A DNA stretch of 64,000 nucleotides from Marinobacter sp. es.048 (GCF_900188435.1 NZ_FYFA01000001.1:868001-932000); one strand, 5' to 3'; counted from the first letter of the stretch, positions 43,144 through 52,869 are shown. Notes: generated by a model from the letters alone, not told the origin. Numbers and translations are program-made.

Positions 43144-43839
43144 ATGCTCCGACTGCTAAAAGCTGCCTGGATTCTGTTCTGGGCCATACTGCTTACCCTG
43201 ATTCTGTTTTTCCCAATCGTGATTGCTGCCCTGTTTGGCAAGCGGGGTGACGCAGCGTTTCATGGTACCCAGATCTACGCCTGGATCATCCTGAAAGTCT
43301 GCGGCATGCGCCTCAAAGTGCATGGTAAAGAAAACATAGAGCCGGGCCAGCGCTACGTGATTCTGAGCAATCACGCTTCCTATTTTGATCCTCCCGCATT
43401 GGTGCTTGCCCTTGGAGTGCAGTATCGGTGGGTGATCAAGAAGGAGTTGCGCAAGGTGCCCCTGTTCGGATTGGCCCTGGAGACTTCCCGGAACCTGTTT
43501 ATCGACCGTTCCAAAGGCAGCGACGCGCTGGAGAGCATCAAGCGGGGAGTGGGCCAGCTTCCGGATGGCACCAGCATATTGATTTTCCCGGAAGGTACCC
43601 GTTCTTGGGATGGCAAGTTGCTGCCCTTCAAGAAGGGTGGTTTCGTTATTGCCCAGGATGGCCAGCTTCCAATCCTTCCAATAACCATCTGCGGTTCTCA
43701 TCAGCGTTTGCCGAAGGGTAGTGCGGCCTTCAACAGCGGTGAAATTGAAATCGTCATCCATCCCCCGATGCCTTCCGGGGTTTTGCCTCTGGATGACTTG
43801 ATGACGGACGTTCGTAACAGCATTGCGTCCTCCCTCTGA
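43144..43839 (+). CDS. plsC: 1-acyl-sn-glycerol-3-phosphate acyltransferase PlsC
   Basis: 231 residues with an N-terminal membrane helix (ILFWAILLTLILFFPIVIAALF). The acyltransferase motifs appear in order: NHASYFDPP (block I, near 76), KKELRKVPLFG, LFIDRS, and FPEGTRSWDG (block III, near 149). The enzyme adds the second acyl chain in phosphatidic-acid synthesis at the inner membrane. AGGA lies before the ATG. It converges with a hydrolase gene across a shared terminator. Confidence 0.92.
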   Translation: MLRLLKAAWILFWAILLTLILFFPIVIAALFGKRGDAAFHGTQIYAWIILKVCGMRLKVHGKENIEPGQRYVILSNHASYFDPPALVLALGVQYRWVIKKELRKVPLFGLALETSRNLFIDRSKGSDALESIKRGVGQLPDGTSILIFPEGTRSWDGKLLPFKKGGFVIAQDGQLPILPITICGSHQRLPKGSAAFNSGEIEIVIHPPMPSGVLPLDDLMTDVRNSIASSL

Positions 43840-43841
43840 AA

Positions 43842-43870
43842 CAAAAAACCCGGCCTTCAGGCCGGGTTCC
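43842..43870. terminator. Terminator shared by plsC and the dienelactone hydrolase gene
   Basis: AACCCGGCC, loop TTCA, GGCCGGGTT is a 9-bp perfect stem. On the minus strand it is followed by TTTTTTGT, giving a strong terminator for the hydrolase gene; on the plus strand a shorter T-rich stretch follows. Confidence 0.85.
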
Positions 43871-43892
43871 GGTTTTCGGAGGCATCCAGGTG

Positions 43893-44696
43893 TTACTGGG
43901 CGAAAATAGCCTCGTAGAAACGCATGGTGCCGTCCCAGGAACGGTTCGCGGCTTCTTCGTCATAGCCAATCGGCATGCCGAATTCCTCGGCGACTTTGTC
44001 GGCTCCAGGGTTGGTGAAAGAGTGCAATACTCCGGGGAAGCTTACCAGCGTGAGGTCGACTTCTGCGTCCTGCATCTCCTTCACAAGGCCAGCGACCTGA
44101 TCTGAGGGCACCATCCTGTCGGCACCACCGGTGTATACCTGAACCCTGGCCTTCACGGTTCCGGCTTCCGCGGTGATTGGGCTGCCAAGAGCGCCGTGGT
44201 AGCTGACGACGCCGTCCAGGTCTACACCCATGCGCGCCATATTCAGGACAACTGCGCCGCCAAAGCAGTAACCTTGTGCAGCAATGCGCGAGGCATCAAC
44301 ACTTTCATGATTCTGCAGGATTTCCATTGCCTTCATGAAGCGCTCCTTGACCTGGTCCATGTCCTTGGTCGCTTCCTGCATGAATTTCTGGGCAGTATCG
44401 GGATGGTCCGCCTGCTTGCCGGAGCCATACATGTCGAGGGCAAACGCCGTATAGCCGGATGCCGCAAGCCGCTCTGCCTGATCCCGGGCGAATTCATTGT
44501 GGCCCCACCACTCATGGACCACCAGAACACCCGGGCGCTTATCCTCGAATTCATCATCCCAGGCCATGTAACCGGTGAAGGTGGTCTCACCCACCTTGTA
44601 CTCGACGGTCTTGGTTTGCATTTCTGCCAGTACCTGCGTGCTTGCCAGAGTGAGTGAGAGGGTTGCGGCGGCCGCTGTTGTTTTCAGGGTTATCAT
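43893..44696 (-). CDS. Dienelactone hydrolase family protein (exported)
   Basis: 267 residues with a signal peptide (TLKTTAAAATLSLTLASTQVLA). The alpha/beta-hydrolase body has GVLVVHEWWGHNEFARDQAERLA, the nucleophile elbow GYCFGG with cysteine in place of serine, and a C-terminal catalytic-type HSFTNPGADK. The family cleaves cyclic or ester lactones; the natural substrate here is unknown. The start at 44696 has AAGGAG upstream. It is divergent from ald, but a long frame into the ald leader (to 44906) is not used. Confidence 0.86.
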   Translation of the reverse strand: MITLKTTAAAATLSLTLASTQVLAEMQTKTVEYKVGETTFTGYMAWDDEFEDKRPGVLVVHEWWGHNEFARDQAERLAASGYTAFALDMYGSGKQADHPDTAQKFMQEATKDMDQVKERFMKAMEILQNHESVDASRIAAQGYCFGGAVVLNMARMGVDLDGVVSYHGALGSPITAEAGTVKARVQVYTGGADRMVPSDQVAGLVKEMQDAEVDLTLVSFPGVLHSFTNPGADKVAEEFGMPIGYDEEAANRSWDGTMRFYEAIFAQ

Positions 44697-44853
44697 AATC
44701 GGTCCTGCTCCTTTTGGGTCGGATTGTCTTTTTGTCCGGACATTTACGCCCGGAACCGGTAAACCGATGCAATCAGTTGCCAATCCAGTATAGGACCTTT
44801 TGACTACACTACATCCAGAGACTCGCCAATCTGGACTGTTTTGGAGGTTGTGT

Positions 44854-45972
44854 ATGAAAATCGGGGTGCCCAGGGAAATCAAGAACCGCGAATACCGGGT
44901 CGGCATGACGCCGGCTGCCGTTCACGAGCTGTGTGGCCATGATCATGAGGTGTTTGTGGAAACCGGTGCTGGCGTTGCCATCGGGTTTTCCGACGAGGAT
45001 TACAGTCAGGCGGGAGCCCGGATTCTTGATACCGCCAGCGAGGTTTTCGACATTGCCGAGTTAATCGTGAAGGTCAAGGAGCCCCAACCCGAGGAGCGGG
45101 CAATGTTGAGGCCGGAGCACACACTCTTCACCTATCTCCACCTTGCTCCGGACAAGGCGCAGACCGACGATCTGGTGAAGTCTGGAGCTACCTGTATAGC
45201 CTATGAAACGGTCACCGACCGTGCGGGCCATTTGCCCCTGTTGGCGCCGATGTCGGAAGTGGCAGGGCGTATGTCGATCCAGGCCGGTGCCCACTGTCTG
45301 GAGAAAGCCATGGGTGGGCGCGGCGTCCTGCTGGGCGGTGTGCCCGGTGTCAGCCCGGCCCGGGTCGCGGTGGTCGGTGGTGGTGTCGTCGGCCAGAACG
45401 CCGTTGCCATGGCGGTGGGTCTTGGCGCCCAGGTCACGGTGCTGGACCGCAATATGGAGGTACTCCGACAGCTGGACCATCTCTACGGCAACCGCATAAC
45501 CACGCTGTTTTCCACGGCCCGGACCCTCGACCAGGCGGTAACCGAATCGGATCTGGTTGTTGGCAGCGTTCTCATTCCCGGAGCTTCGGCGCCCAAGCTG
45601 ATTACCCGAGACATGATCCGTCGTATGCCGGAGGGTAGCGTTATCGTGGATGTCGCTATTGATCAGGGCGGCTGTGCTGAAACCTCCCGGGCAACGACCC
45701 ACGACGACCCCACGTATATTGTTGATGGTGTGGTACATTACTGCGTGGCGAATATGCCGGGTGCCGTGGCGCGTACTTCGACACTGGCGCTGAATAACGT
45801 AACCTTGCCGTTTGTGGCGGCCCTGGCGAACAAGGGTCCGGACCGGGCGATGAAGGAAGATCCACACCTCAGGGCCGGGCTGAACGTGGCCGCCGGCAAG
45901 GTGACCTACAGGGAAGTGGCAGAAGCGACCGGGCACCCATACACAAACCCTGAATCCCTGTTGGGATCCTGA
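44854..45972 (+). CDS. ald: Alanine dehydrogenase
   Basis: 372 residues. The enzyme reversibly oxidises L-alanine to pyruvate, ammonia and NADH. The opening [17 protein letters not shown], the catalytic lysine and histidine regions KVKEPQPEE and [10 protein letters not shown], and the NAD site [21 protein letters not shown] are diagnostic. The C-terminal [18 protein letters not shown] also matches. GGAGG lies 8 bases before the ATG. A GST-like gene follows closely (21 bases) and may share the transcript. A role linking alanine to the pyruvate used by nifJ is speculative. Confidence 0.94.
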   Translation: MKIGVPREIKNREYRVGMTPAAVHELCGHDHEVFVETGAGVAIGFSDEDYSQAGARILDTASEVFDIAELIVKVKEPQPEERAMLRPEHTLFTYLHLAPDKAQTDDLVKSGATCIAYETVTDRAGHLPLLAPMSEVAGRMSIQAGAHCLEKAMGGRGVLLGGVPGVSPARVAVVGGGVVGQNAVAMAVGLGAQVTVLDRNMEVLRQLDHLYGNRITTLFSTARTLDQAVTESDLVVGSVLIPGASAPKLITRDMIRRMPEGSVIVDVAIDQGGCAETSRATTHDDPTYIVDGVVHYCVANMPGAVARTSTLALNNVTLPFVAALANKGPDRAMKEDPHLRAGLNVAAGKVTYREVAEATGHPYTNPESLLGS

Positions 45973-45993
45973 GTGAGAACCCTCGGAGAAACC

Positions 45994-46566
45994 ATGAAAC
46001 TGATCGGATCCACCACTTCACCTTACGTTCGGCGCATTCGTATTCTGCTGGATGAAGAACCCTATGAATTCGTCAATCTCAATATCTATGGTGAAGGTCG
46101 GGACGAGCTTCGGCAAAACAATCCGACACTGAAAATTCCGGTGCTCGAAGACGGCGGTCAGGAAATCTATGATTCCCGGATCATCGCCCGTTATGTCAGT
46201 GCCAAGCAGGGGCGTGATCCGCTGACATGGGACCAGGAAAACCAGCTGACCATGATTGACGGTGCCAATGACTCTGCAGTGACCATGCTCCTCTCGGAAA
46301 AGTCCGGAATCGATACCGGCGAGGACCTGATGTTCTACAACCTTCAGCGTGAACGCATCATGACCACCTTGCGCACGCTGACGGCAATGGCGGAAGAGGG
46401 TCAGTTCGAAGAATGGAATTATCCGGCCATCTGTCTGTACTGCCTGGTGGACTGGCTGGATTTCAGGGATCTGGTGGACTTTTCTGGAGTGGAAAGCCTG
46501 TTGTCTTTCCGTGACAGCCACAGGGATTATCCCTGGGTTGCCGAGACTGATCCCCGAAATTCCTGA
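45994..46566 (+). CDS. Glutathione S-transferase-like protein
   Basis: 190 residues with a thioredoxin-fold N-terminus: MKLIGSTTSPYVRRIRILLDE with a Ser/Tyr pair in the active-site position, the cis-Pro site LKIPVLEDGGQEIYDSRIIARYV, then a helical C-terminal domain. This matches small bacterial GSTs of unknown substrate. CGGAGA precedes the ATG at 45994. It follows ald closely, so the two are probably co-transcribed. Three hairpins lie directly downstream. Confidence 0.8.
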   Translation: MKLIGSTTSPYVRRIRILLDEEPYEFVNLNIYGEGRDELRQNNPTLKIPVLEDGGQEIYDSRIIARYVSAKQGRDPLTWDQENQLTMIDGANDSAVTMLLSEKSGIDTGEDLMFYNLQRERIMTTLRTLTAMAEEGQFEEWNYPAICLYCLVDWLDFRDLVDFSGVESLLSFRDSHRDYPWVAETDPRNS

Positions 46567-46574
46567 CCCCGCGT

Positions 46575-46632
46575 GGCCGGCACTCGCCGGCCGCCTCCTG
46601 CTGGGAGAGCCAGCAGAAGAATCATCCTTCTT
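46575..46632 (+). other. Three consecutive hairpins after the GST-like gene
   Basis: GGCCGGC/GCCGGCC (46575-46592), CTGCTGG/CCAGCAG (46598-46616) and AAGAA/TTCTT (46617-46632) follow each other with few bases between. The first two may end or protect the ald-gst mRNA. No long U-run follows. Confidence 0.5.
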
Positions 46633-46662
46633 TCTTGGTTCATTTTGCTTTCGCAATCGCTG

Positions 46663-46682
46663 TTCTTGACTATAGTTAAGAA
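46663..46682 (+). promoter_or_regulatory. Palindromic site TTCTTGACTATAGTTAAGAA upstream of the Yip1 gene
   Basis: The 20-base sequence is a palindrome with a single mismatched pair and contains TATAGT, a possible -10. It lies about 80 bases before the Yip1-family start. It could be a promoter overlapped by a dimeric regulator site. The regulator is unknown. Confidence 0.45.
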
Positions 46683-46761
46683 TAAGGAACGGCTTCTGAT
46701 CTGACAGTTTCCGCTTTCCGTACGTATAACTACCAACAATAGAAAAGAGAGGGGGTCATCC

Positions 46762-47373
46762 ATGCTCCTGTCACATGCGTTCGGTCTCTTCACCCATCCT
46801 GATGAAGAGTGGGCTTCCATAAGAAAAGAACATGAAACACCGCGCCGGGTTTATGTTACCTATGTCCTCATTCTGGCTGCGATAGCACCAATCTGTGCTT
46901 ATGTCTCGACCGCCTATTTCGGTTGGACGGTCGGTAACGAGCGGCTGATCAAGCTAACCGAGATCAGTGCAATGCAGCTCAGCGTGCTCACCTATCTGGC
47001 GATGCTTGTCGGCGTCTTTGCGCTGGGTTACGCCATCAACTGGATGGCGAGAACCTATGGTGCCAAGGAAGAGCACGTGCCCTCCAACGGCATTGCTCTG
47101 GCCGCATACTCCTGCACGCCCCTGTTCCTGGCGGGTTTTGCCCTGCTGTATCCGGTGCCCTGGTTTAACGCGGCCGTGTTCCTGGCCGCTGCCTGCTATG
47201 GTGCCTATCTCATGTATGACGGGCTACCGATCGTCATGGGTATCGAAAAGGAACGGGCGGTCATGTACGCCGGTGCGTTGCTGACTGTCGCCCTGGTGAT
47301 TCTTGTATCCACACGGGTCGGATCAGTCATTATCTGGAATATGGGAGTCGGGCCGGTATTCATCAGCGGGTAG
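46762..47373 (+). CDS. Yip1-family membrane protein
   Basis: 203 residues with about five hydrophobic helices spanning most of the chain. A short cytoplasmic start LFTHPDEEWASIRKEHE is typical of bacterial Yip1-domain proteins, and the helices include YVLILAAIAPICAYV, LTYLAMLVGVFALGYAINWMA and GALLTVALVILV. Function is unknown. AGAGGGGG lies before the ATG. A palindromic site upstream and an intrinsic terminator downstream suggest a single-gene unit. Confidence 0.78.
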   Translation: MLLSHAFGLFTHPDEEWASIRKEHETPRRVYVTYVLILAAIAPICAYVSTAYFGWTVGNERLIKLTEISAMQLSVLTYLAMLVGVFALGYAINWMARTYGAKEEHVPSNGIALAAYSCTPLFLAGFALLYPVPWFNAAVFLAAACYGAYLMYDGLPIVMGIEKERAVMYAGALLTVALVILVSTRVGSVIIWNMGVGPVFISG

Positions 47374-47400
47374 TGATAAACAGGACCCAAACAGAACGTC

Positions 47401-47428
47401 AAGGGGAGCCATGAGCTCCTCTTTTTTA
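47401..47428 (+). terminator. Intrinsic terminator of the Yip1-family gene
   Basis: GGAGC, loop CATGA, GCTCC with flanking pairs, followed by TCTTTTTT. Rho-independent type. Confidence 0.85.
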
Positions 47429-47547
47429 TGGTTTGCCTGATGGGGTTGCCGAGCCTTTAGCTATTCTGTCTTTGATGCAGAGCAAACCACCCCAGGTTCG
47501 TTCCGGGGTTTAATGGTGATGTTGCAACGGCAGGGAGCTCAGCGGGT

Positions 47548-50274
47548 ATGTCTGAATCGGTGGAACTCAAAAGCAGCGAACGTCAGCAGCTGGAGTTTGA
47601 GTGGCATGTGCTTCAGCCTGCTGATGCCCGGCAGAAACTGGAGGCAGAGGCGCCTCTATCTGATGATGAGGTTCGCCACCGTCTTGCCAGTCACGGTCGC
47701 AATGCGCTTCCGGAGGCTCGTGCCGGGGGACCTTGGGCCAGGCTGGGCCGGCAACTCAAAAATTTTCTGATTTATGTTTTGGCAGCGGCCGCGGTCATTA
47801 CGGCCAGTCTGGGCCATTGGGTGGATGCAGGCGTTATTCTTGCCGTGGTTGTTATCCAGACCCTGGTAGGCTTTGTCCAGGAGGGCAAGGCCGAGCAGGC
47901 CCTGTCGGCCATTCGTCACATGCTTGCGCCCAAAGCCCGGGTAATTCGGTCCGATGGCCAGCATCAAATAGACGCTTCGAACCTGGTCCCGGGTGATACG
48001 GTGCTGTTGGAGCCAGGAGACCGGGTACCCGCCGATCTTCGTCTGGAGAAATCCCACAATCTGAAAATCGATGAAGCCATTCTCACGGGTGAGTCCGAGG
48101 CGGTTGAGAAATCGACAGAGGCGGTAGCTGCCGACGCCGCCTTGGGTGACCAGGCGGGGATGGCCTTTTCTGGCACCATGGTTTCGACCGGCACTGGTCG
48201 AGGCGTTGTGGTCCGCACTGGCGCCAGGACTGAGATTGGCCTTATTTCCGGCTTGCTTGCCCAGACCTCGACACTGAAAACCCCCCTGCTGGAACAAATG
48301 GACAGGTTCGCCCGAATTCTGTCCATCGTGGTTGTTATTGCCGGCATCGCGATTTTTGTCGGTGGCTCTGTATTCAGTGGCCTGCCATTCCGGGAGCTGT
48401 TCATGGCTGTGGTAGGCCTGATTGTTGCGGCTATTCCGGAGGGGCTGCCGGCGATTCTCACCATTACCCTGGCCATTGGTGTGCGCCAGATGGCCCGTCG
48501 TCAGGCCGTGGTTCGTCGAATGCCGGTTATCGAAACCCTGGGAGCGGTGTCGGTGATCTGTTCGGATAAAACCGGAACCCTCACCCGCAACGAAATGATG
48601 GTAACCCGGGCGGTATTGTCGGGTGCCCGGCTGGAGGTGACCGGCGAAGGCTACGATTTTGACGGTGCGGTGAACGGCGCACCGGGACATCCGTCGGATT
48701 CCGCCATGCTGGACGAACTTGCCCGAGCAGCGGCCCTTTGTAACGACGCCCATGTCCACCACGATTCCGGCACAGTCAGGATCACTGGTGATCCCATGGA
48801 GGCCGCGCTTTCGGTGTTCGCCCGAAAAGCCGGGTTTGACGTTGAAAACAGTGTCGCCGACTGGCCCCGGAAAGATGAAATTCCGTTTGATACCGAAAAT
48901 GGTTTCATGGCCACGCTGAACCATGACCACCACGGGCATAGCGTGATCTACCTGAAGGGAGCGCCGGAGCGAATTCTGGATATGTGTGCCAGCGAGGTTG
49001 CCGAATCCGGAGAAACCGGGGAACTGCGCCGGGATTTCTGGGAGCAGGTCATCACAGAAATGGCGTCGGATGGTCTCAGAGTGTTGGCCCTGGCCCGAAA
49101 ACCGGCAGAGCGGGGCGCCGGTGAGCTGGCAATAGAGGATCTTGAACAGGGTGCAGAGCTGCTCGGCCTGGTCGGGCTTCTGGATCCGCCCCGGCAGGAG
49201 GCCATTCGGGCGATTGCGGACTGTCACGATGCCGGAATCCGGGTCAAGATGATTACCGGTGACCACGGGATCACCGCCGGTGCTATTGCCCGAAAGCTGG
49301 GATTAAAGAATACGGAACGGGTGCTGACCGGCAAGGAGCTGGACCAGCTGGATGATGACCAGCTTCGGGATCTCGTTGGCGAGGTGGATGTCTTTGCACG
49401 AACCAGTCCGGAACACAAGCTGAGGCTGGTCACTGCGCTCCAGGCCCTGCATGGAGTTGTCGCCATGACGGGTGACGGGGTCAATGACGCGCCGGCACTG
49501 AAGCGGGCGGATGTCGGGATCGCCATGGGGGTGAAGGGCTCGGAAGCGGCCCGTGAAGCATCGTCGATGGTATTGTTGGATGACAATTTTGCCAGTATTG
49601 CAGCAGCGGTACGCGAGGGCAGAACGGTCTACACAAACCTTAAAAAAAGCATTGCCTTTCTGCTCCCCATCAACGGCGGCGAGTCCATCAGTCTGGTCAC
49701 CGCCCTGCTGTTGGGACTTACGTTGCCCATCTCTGCCTTGCAGATTATTTGGGTCAATATGGTCAGCTCTGTGGTGCTCGCCATGACCCTTGCTTTCGAA
49801 CCCGCCGAGCCCGGGGTTATGAAACACCCTCCCAGACCAAGAAGCGAGTCTCTTTTGCAGGGGTTCGTGGTCTGGCGGGTCGTTTTTGTGTCGCTCCTTT
49901 TCCTCTCAGGTATCTTCGCCGCATGGTACTGGGCCATGCACCACTACGGCGATGAAAGCATTGCCCGCACGCTTGCGGTCAACACGCTCGTGGCTATGGA
50001 AGTGTTTTACCTGTTTGCCGTGCGCTATCTCGACTCGGCTTCGATCACCCTGCGGGGGGTGTTGGGCACGCCGATTGTGCTGTTGGCAGTTGCCACGGTG
50101 ATCGCGTTGCAGCTGTTGTTTACCTATTTGCCCTGGTTTAACCAGACGTTTGGCACGCACGCACTCAGTCTGGAGTCACTGGGTTTTGCAGCAGTCGCCG
50201 GCGTGTTGGTTCTGGTGATTCTGGAAATCGAGACCGCTCTGAGAAAGCGTCTTCTCAGGGCAGGCCCCGGGTAA
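47548..50274 (+). CDS. P-type cation-transporting ATPase (P2 class)
   Basis: 908 residues with the full P-type core. The actuator loop is LTGES near 180, TM4 has AAIPEGLPAILT (the PEGLP type found in P2 Ca2+, Na+ and related pumps), and phosphorylation Asp lies in CSDKTGTLTRNEM near 339. The nucleotide domain has KGAPERIL, and the hinge is VAMTGDGVNDAPALKRADVGIAMG near 641. About ten transmembrane helices are expected. An N-terminal WHVLQPADARQKLEAE segment matches cation-ATPase N-domains. Ion choice is not certain. Its end overlaps the convergent phosphoketolase-like gene by 20 bases. Confidence 0.9.
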   Translation: MSESVELKSSERQQLEFEWHVLQPADARQKLEAEAPLSDDEVRHRLASHGRNALPEARAGGPWARLGRQLKNFLIYVLAAAAVITASLGHWVDAGVILAVVVIQTLVGFVQEGKAEQALSAIRHMLAPKARVIRSDGQHQIDASNLVPGDTVLLEPGDRVPADLRLEKSHNLKIDEAILTGESEAVEKSTEAVAADAALGDQAGMAFSGTMVSTGTGRGVVVRTGARTEIGLISGLLAQTSTLKTPLLEQMDRFARILSIVVVIAGIAIFVGGSVFSGLPFRELFMAVVGLIVAAIPEGLPAILTITLAIGVRQMARRQAVVRRMPVIETLGAVSVICSDKTGTLTRNEMMVTRAVLSGARLEVTGEGYDFDGAVNGAPGHPSDSAMLDELARAAALCNDAHVHHDSGTVRITGDPMEAALSVFARKAGFDVENSVADWPRKDEIPFDTENGFMATLNHDHHGHSVIYLKGAPERILDMCASEVAESGETGELRRDFWEQVITEMASDGLRVLALARKPAERGAGELAIEDLEQGAELLGLVGLLDPPRQEAIRAIADCHDAGIRVKMITGDHGITAGAIARKLGLKNTERVLTGKELDQLDDDQLRDLVGEVDVFARTSPEHKLRLVTALQALHGVVAMTGDGVNDAPALKRADVGIAMGVKGSEAAREASSMVLLDDNFASIAAAVREGRTVYTNLKKSIAFLLPINGGESISLVTALLLGLTLPISALQIIWVNMVSSVVLAMTLAFEPAEPGVMKHPPRPRSESLLQGFVVWRVVFVSLLFLSGIFAAWYWAMHHYGDESIARTLAVNTLVAMEVFYLFAVRYLDSASITLRGVLGTPIVLLAVATVIALQLLFTYLPWFNQTFGTHALSLESLGFAAVAGVLVLVILEIETALRKRLLRAGPG

Positions 50275-52672
50275 TCACCGCCGGGTCACCCCGGCCCTCT
50301 ACCGCTGCCAGCTCCGCACTGGACAGCCATTCGCCCGGGGGCTTGTCCATAACGCTGGCGCAGGCAGCCAGGGCATGGCCCCACGAACAGCCGTTGGCAA
50401 ACAGCATGCCGGCCTCATTCAGTGTCCCACCGCGGTTAATGTAGCCGAGAACCCGGGCCTGTGAGGGCTCGGGAAACAGCGGATAGAGATGTCCCCGGAA
50501 AACCTCAGGGCGCATGTGCGTGAGGGCAACCCGCCGGTGAATGCGGTGGGGGAACAGGCGTTCCCTTTCGAATTCCGAAAGGCATACCTGGGCCTCCATT
50601 GTGTCCCTTGGTTGGCGGAACCTGCCGGGCTCCTGGATATAAACCAGCCGAAACGGAGTGCCGGTCTCACGCAGGCGTTCGCATGCTCTTATCGCCTCGG
50701 ATAACTGGTAGGCGCCATTGGCCATGAGCAGCAATGGCTCGCCGGCCGAGGTGTCTTCGTCCACCACCAGGGCGCCATGCCTGGCCAGCAGTTCCGCTTC
50801 CCGTTTGTCAAAGACACAGGGGCGTTCCCGTTTCGGGATCACCATGCCCGTGATCTTGCCTCTTTCACTGAATACCGATGGCAGTGTCGCCAGAGTGCTG
50901 TTGTAGTCTGCTGGAAACAGGACCCGTGAAACGTCGTTCATCTCTGCGAGCATGCTCTCGCAGAAGGTGGTGTCCTGGTGAGATTGTTCGTTCTTGCCGT
51001 TCTCCCAGGTATGTGAAGTGGCAATAACTGGCAGGCCGAGCCAACGGGCGGGCCGCCCGACTTCTTTCTGGTGCCGGGCAAAAATCAGCTCCTGGCGGAT
51101 GGCGCCAAGCATCTTTACGCAGAAAGCCTCATAGCTGGCCACCAGGTTCAGCCCCGCCTTGTTGGCCAGACAGGCCGATACCACGGCTTCTTCGTTGAGC
51201 GCTGTGATGATCTTGCCGTGGACTGATTCCTGATCGTTCTCGGGGTCGTTTACCCGGTGTTTGAGATCGTGCAGGACACCGCCGAGCCGATTGCTTGCCA
51301 GCTCGTCCGGATTGCCCACCCGGGCCCTGAGCCCGGGGTTTTCAGCCACCAACGCCCGGAAAAAGTCATCCACAGCCTTCATTGGGGAGCTGCAATCGGG
51401 ATTGGCCGGTAGCCGGGGGATCACGGGATCCGGCGGATTACGGGTCGCGAGGGCATGATCCCGTTCCAGGGGGCGAGATTGTCCAGCGTGCTGGTTCAAA
51501 TGAGCGATGCAGTTCTGAAGTTGGTCCGGAGCCACCCACAATCTGGCCGCGTGTTCGTTAAACAGCTCTCTGGCCCGGGCGTCCATGCGCGGGTTTCCAG
51601 GCAGCGGCAGGTTGTGGGCCGCGTTGCTGCTGGCGCCATAGAACCCGTAACCCTTCGTGGTTTCCGCAATGCCGAAGGGCACTCGAATGGGATAGCTGCT
51701 TTCGCCCCTCGAAGCGGCTTCGCCATTGGTGGCGAGCGCCTGCTCCATTTCATACAGGGCACAGACAAAGCCAGCGGGGTCCCTTCCATCGAACCGGAAG
51801 GGTACGAAGCCCCGATGCTCAAGATGTGCCTCAAAACGCTCAAGGCCCTCGCGGGTGCCTAGCTCGGTACGCTGTTCAATACGCCGGCCATTGGCAATCA
51901 TGACGGGAACTACAGCGCCGCAGTCCTCGGCCCGCCACCAGCGCGGGACCCAGTCACTGCCGCGTTGTTCCTCGGCAGCGCCATCTGAGAGGAAGGCCAC
52001 CAGAGACTCGCCAGGCAGGGGCATGTGGGCATACTGGAGTTCGGCAAACCCCAGATAACCACCTTCGAGAATGCCGCCGGCGGTGTGTGGATTGACGTGG
52101 CTGCCGAGGGGGGCGGCCATGGTGCCGTCCGGCTTCTGCCGGTAACTGTAGAAATCGGACACCAGAGTTGAGAGCCCGTCCGGCCCTCGATAACGTTCCG
52201 CCTGTTCCAGATGAAGGTTTCCGGTGAGGACATTCAGGGCGTCCACTGCTGCCACGCAGTGCCCCTGGCCCATTAACCAGCTTCGTGTGCGTCCGGTCAG
52301 ATTGTTCAGGGCCAGATAGCCGGCATACGCCGGTACCATGTTCAGTGCCCCGCCGGTGTGGCCTTCCGGATTGGTCTTGAAGTCCTGAGGCGCCAGTGGC
52401 TGACCGGAGACATCGACCCGGCGGGCATAAGTCATATGAACCACCAGCCACAGCCCGGCGCTGGCCAGCCGATCCAGGTCGGCGAGTCTGCGATAGACCG
52501 TAGCCGCATCGGGTTGATGCCCGGCAGCAACCAGATGTTCTGCCAACACCCTGACCTGATGTTGGGTGGTTTCACTGTGCTGGATGACGCCATAGCCATC
52601 GCTCCAGCGCCGGAAATCCGGGCAGTCTGAAGCGGAGTGATTCACCGCTGCTGTTTGAATGGGTAATGGCAT
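50255..52672 (-). CDS. Divergent phosphoketolase-like TPP enzyme
   Basis: 805 residues, the size of a phosphoketolase. The C-terminal half reads SHTWENGKNEQSHQDTTF, close to the phosphoketolase SHTFRNGHNEFSHQDP signature. The N-terminal half has NPEGHTGGALNMVPAYAGYLA. The TPP/Mg motif normally GDGEAETG is here SDGAAEEQRGSDW, so key diphosphate-binding residues differ. It may act on another sugar phosphate (some relatives are labelled xylulose-5-phosphate 3-epimerase, which I cannot verify) or be catalytically altered. GGAGG precedes the ATG at 52672. It is divergent from ilvD and converges with the P-type ATPase. Confidence 0.72.
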   Translation of the reverse strand: MPLPIQTAAVNHSASDCPDFRRWSDGYGVIQHSETTQHQVRVLAEHLVAAGHQPDAATVYRRLADLDRLASAGLWLVVHMTYARRVDVSGQPLAPQDFKTNPEGHTGGALNMVPAYAGYLALNNLTGRTRSWLMGQGHCVAAVDALNVLTGNLHLEQAERYRGPDGLSTLVSDFYSYRQKPDGTMAAPLGSHVNPHTAGGILEGGYLGFAELQYAHMPLPGESLVAFLSDGAAEEQRGSDWVPRWWRAEDCGAVVPVMIANGRRIEQRTELGTREGLERFEAHLEHRGFVPFRFDGRDPAGFVCALYEMEQALATNGEAASRGESSYPIRVPFGIAETTKGYGFYGASSNAAHNLPLPGNPRMDARARELFNEHAARLWVAPDQLQNCIAHLNQHAGQSRPLERDHALATRNPPDPVIPRLPANPDCSSPMKAVDDFFRALVAENPGLRARVGNPDELASNRLGGVLHDLKHRVNDPENDQESVHGKIITALNEEAVVSACLANKAGLNLVASYEAFCVKMLGAIRQELIFARHQKEVGRPARWLGLPVIATSHTWENGKNEQSHQDTTFCESMLAEMNDVSRVLFPADYNSTLATLPSVFSERGKITGMVIPKRERPCVFDKREAELLARHGALVVDEDTSAGEPLLLMANGAYQLSEAIRACERLRETGTPFRLVYIQEPGRFRQPRDTMEAQVCLSEFERERLFPHRIHRRVALTHMRPEVFRGHLYPLFPEPSQARVLGYINRGGTLNEAGMLFANGCSWGHALAACASVMDKPPGEWLSSAELAAVEGRGDPAVITRGLP

Positions 52673-52869
52673 GAGATGCCTCCATGGCGTCAGTGTGTCA
52701 GTGGATTTTAAAACCACAGCTGTGAGCTGCCATTGATGCAGGTCAGTCGAAACTGCATCTTTCTGCGGCCCTTCCGGCCAGCCGCGTGTGGACATGCTCG
52801 AGTGCCCGTTGCCGAATGCCATGGTTTCTGAGAGTCTGTTCCAATAAGCCATCTGAAAAGGAGACTCCC

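Noticed and set aside
46575..46632. Triple hairpin as a third copy of the nested-hairpin repeat
   Set aside because: It lacks the GGACACGCT and GCGCTT-N-GCT core and has no enclosing stem.
46527..46820. Small minus-strand frame across the Yip1 leader
   Set aside because: It overlaps the GST-like end and the promoter palindrome, has no ribosome site and no recognisable family.
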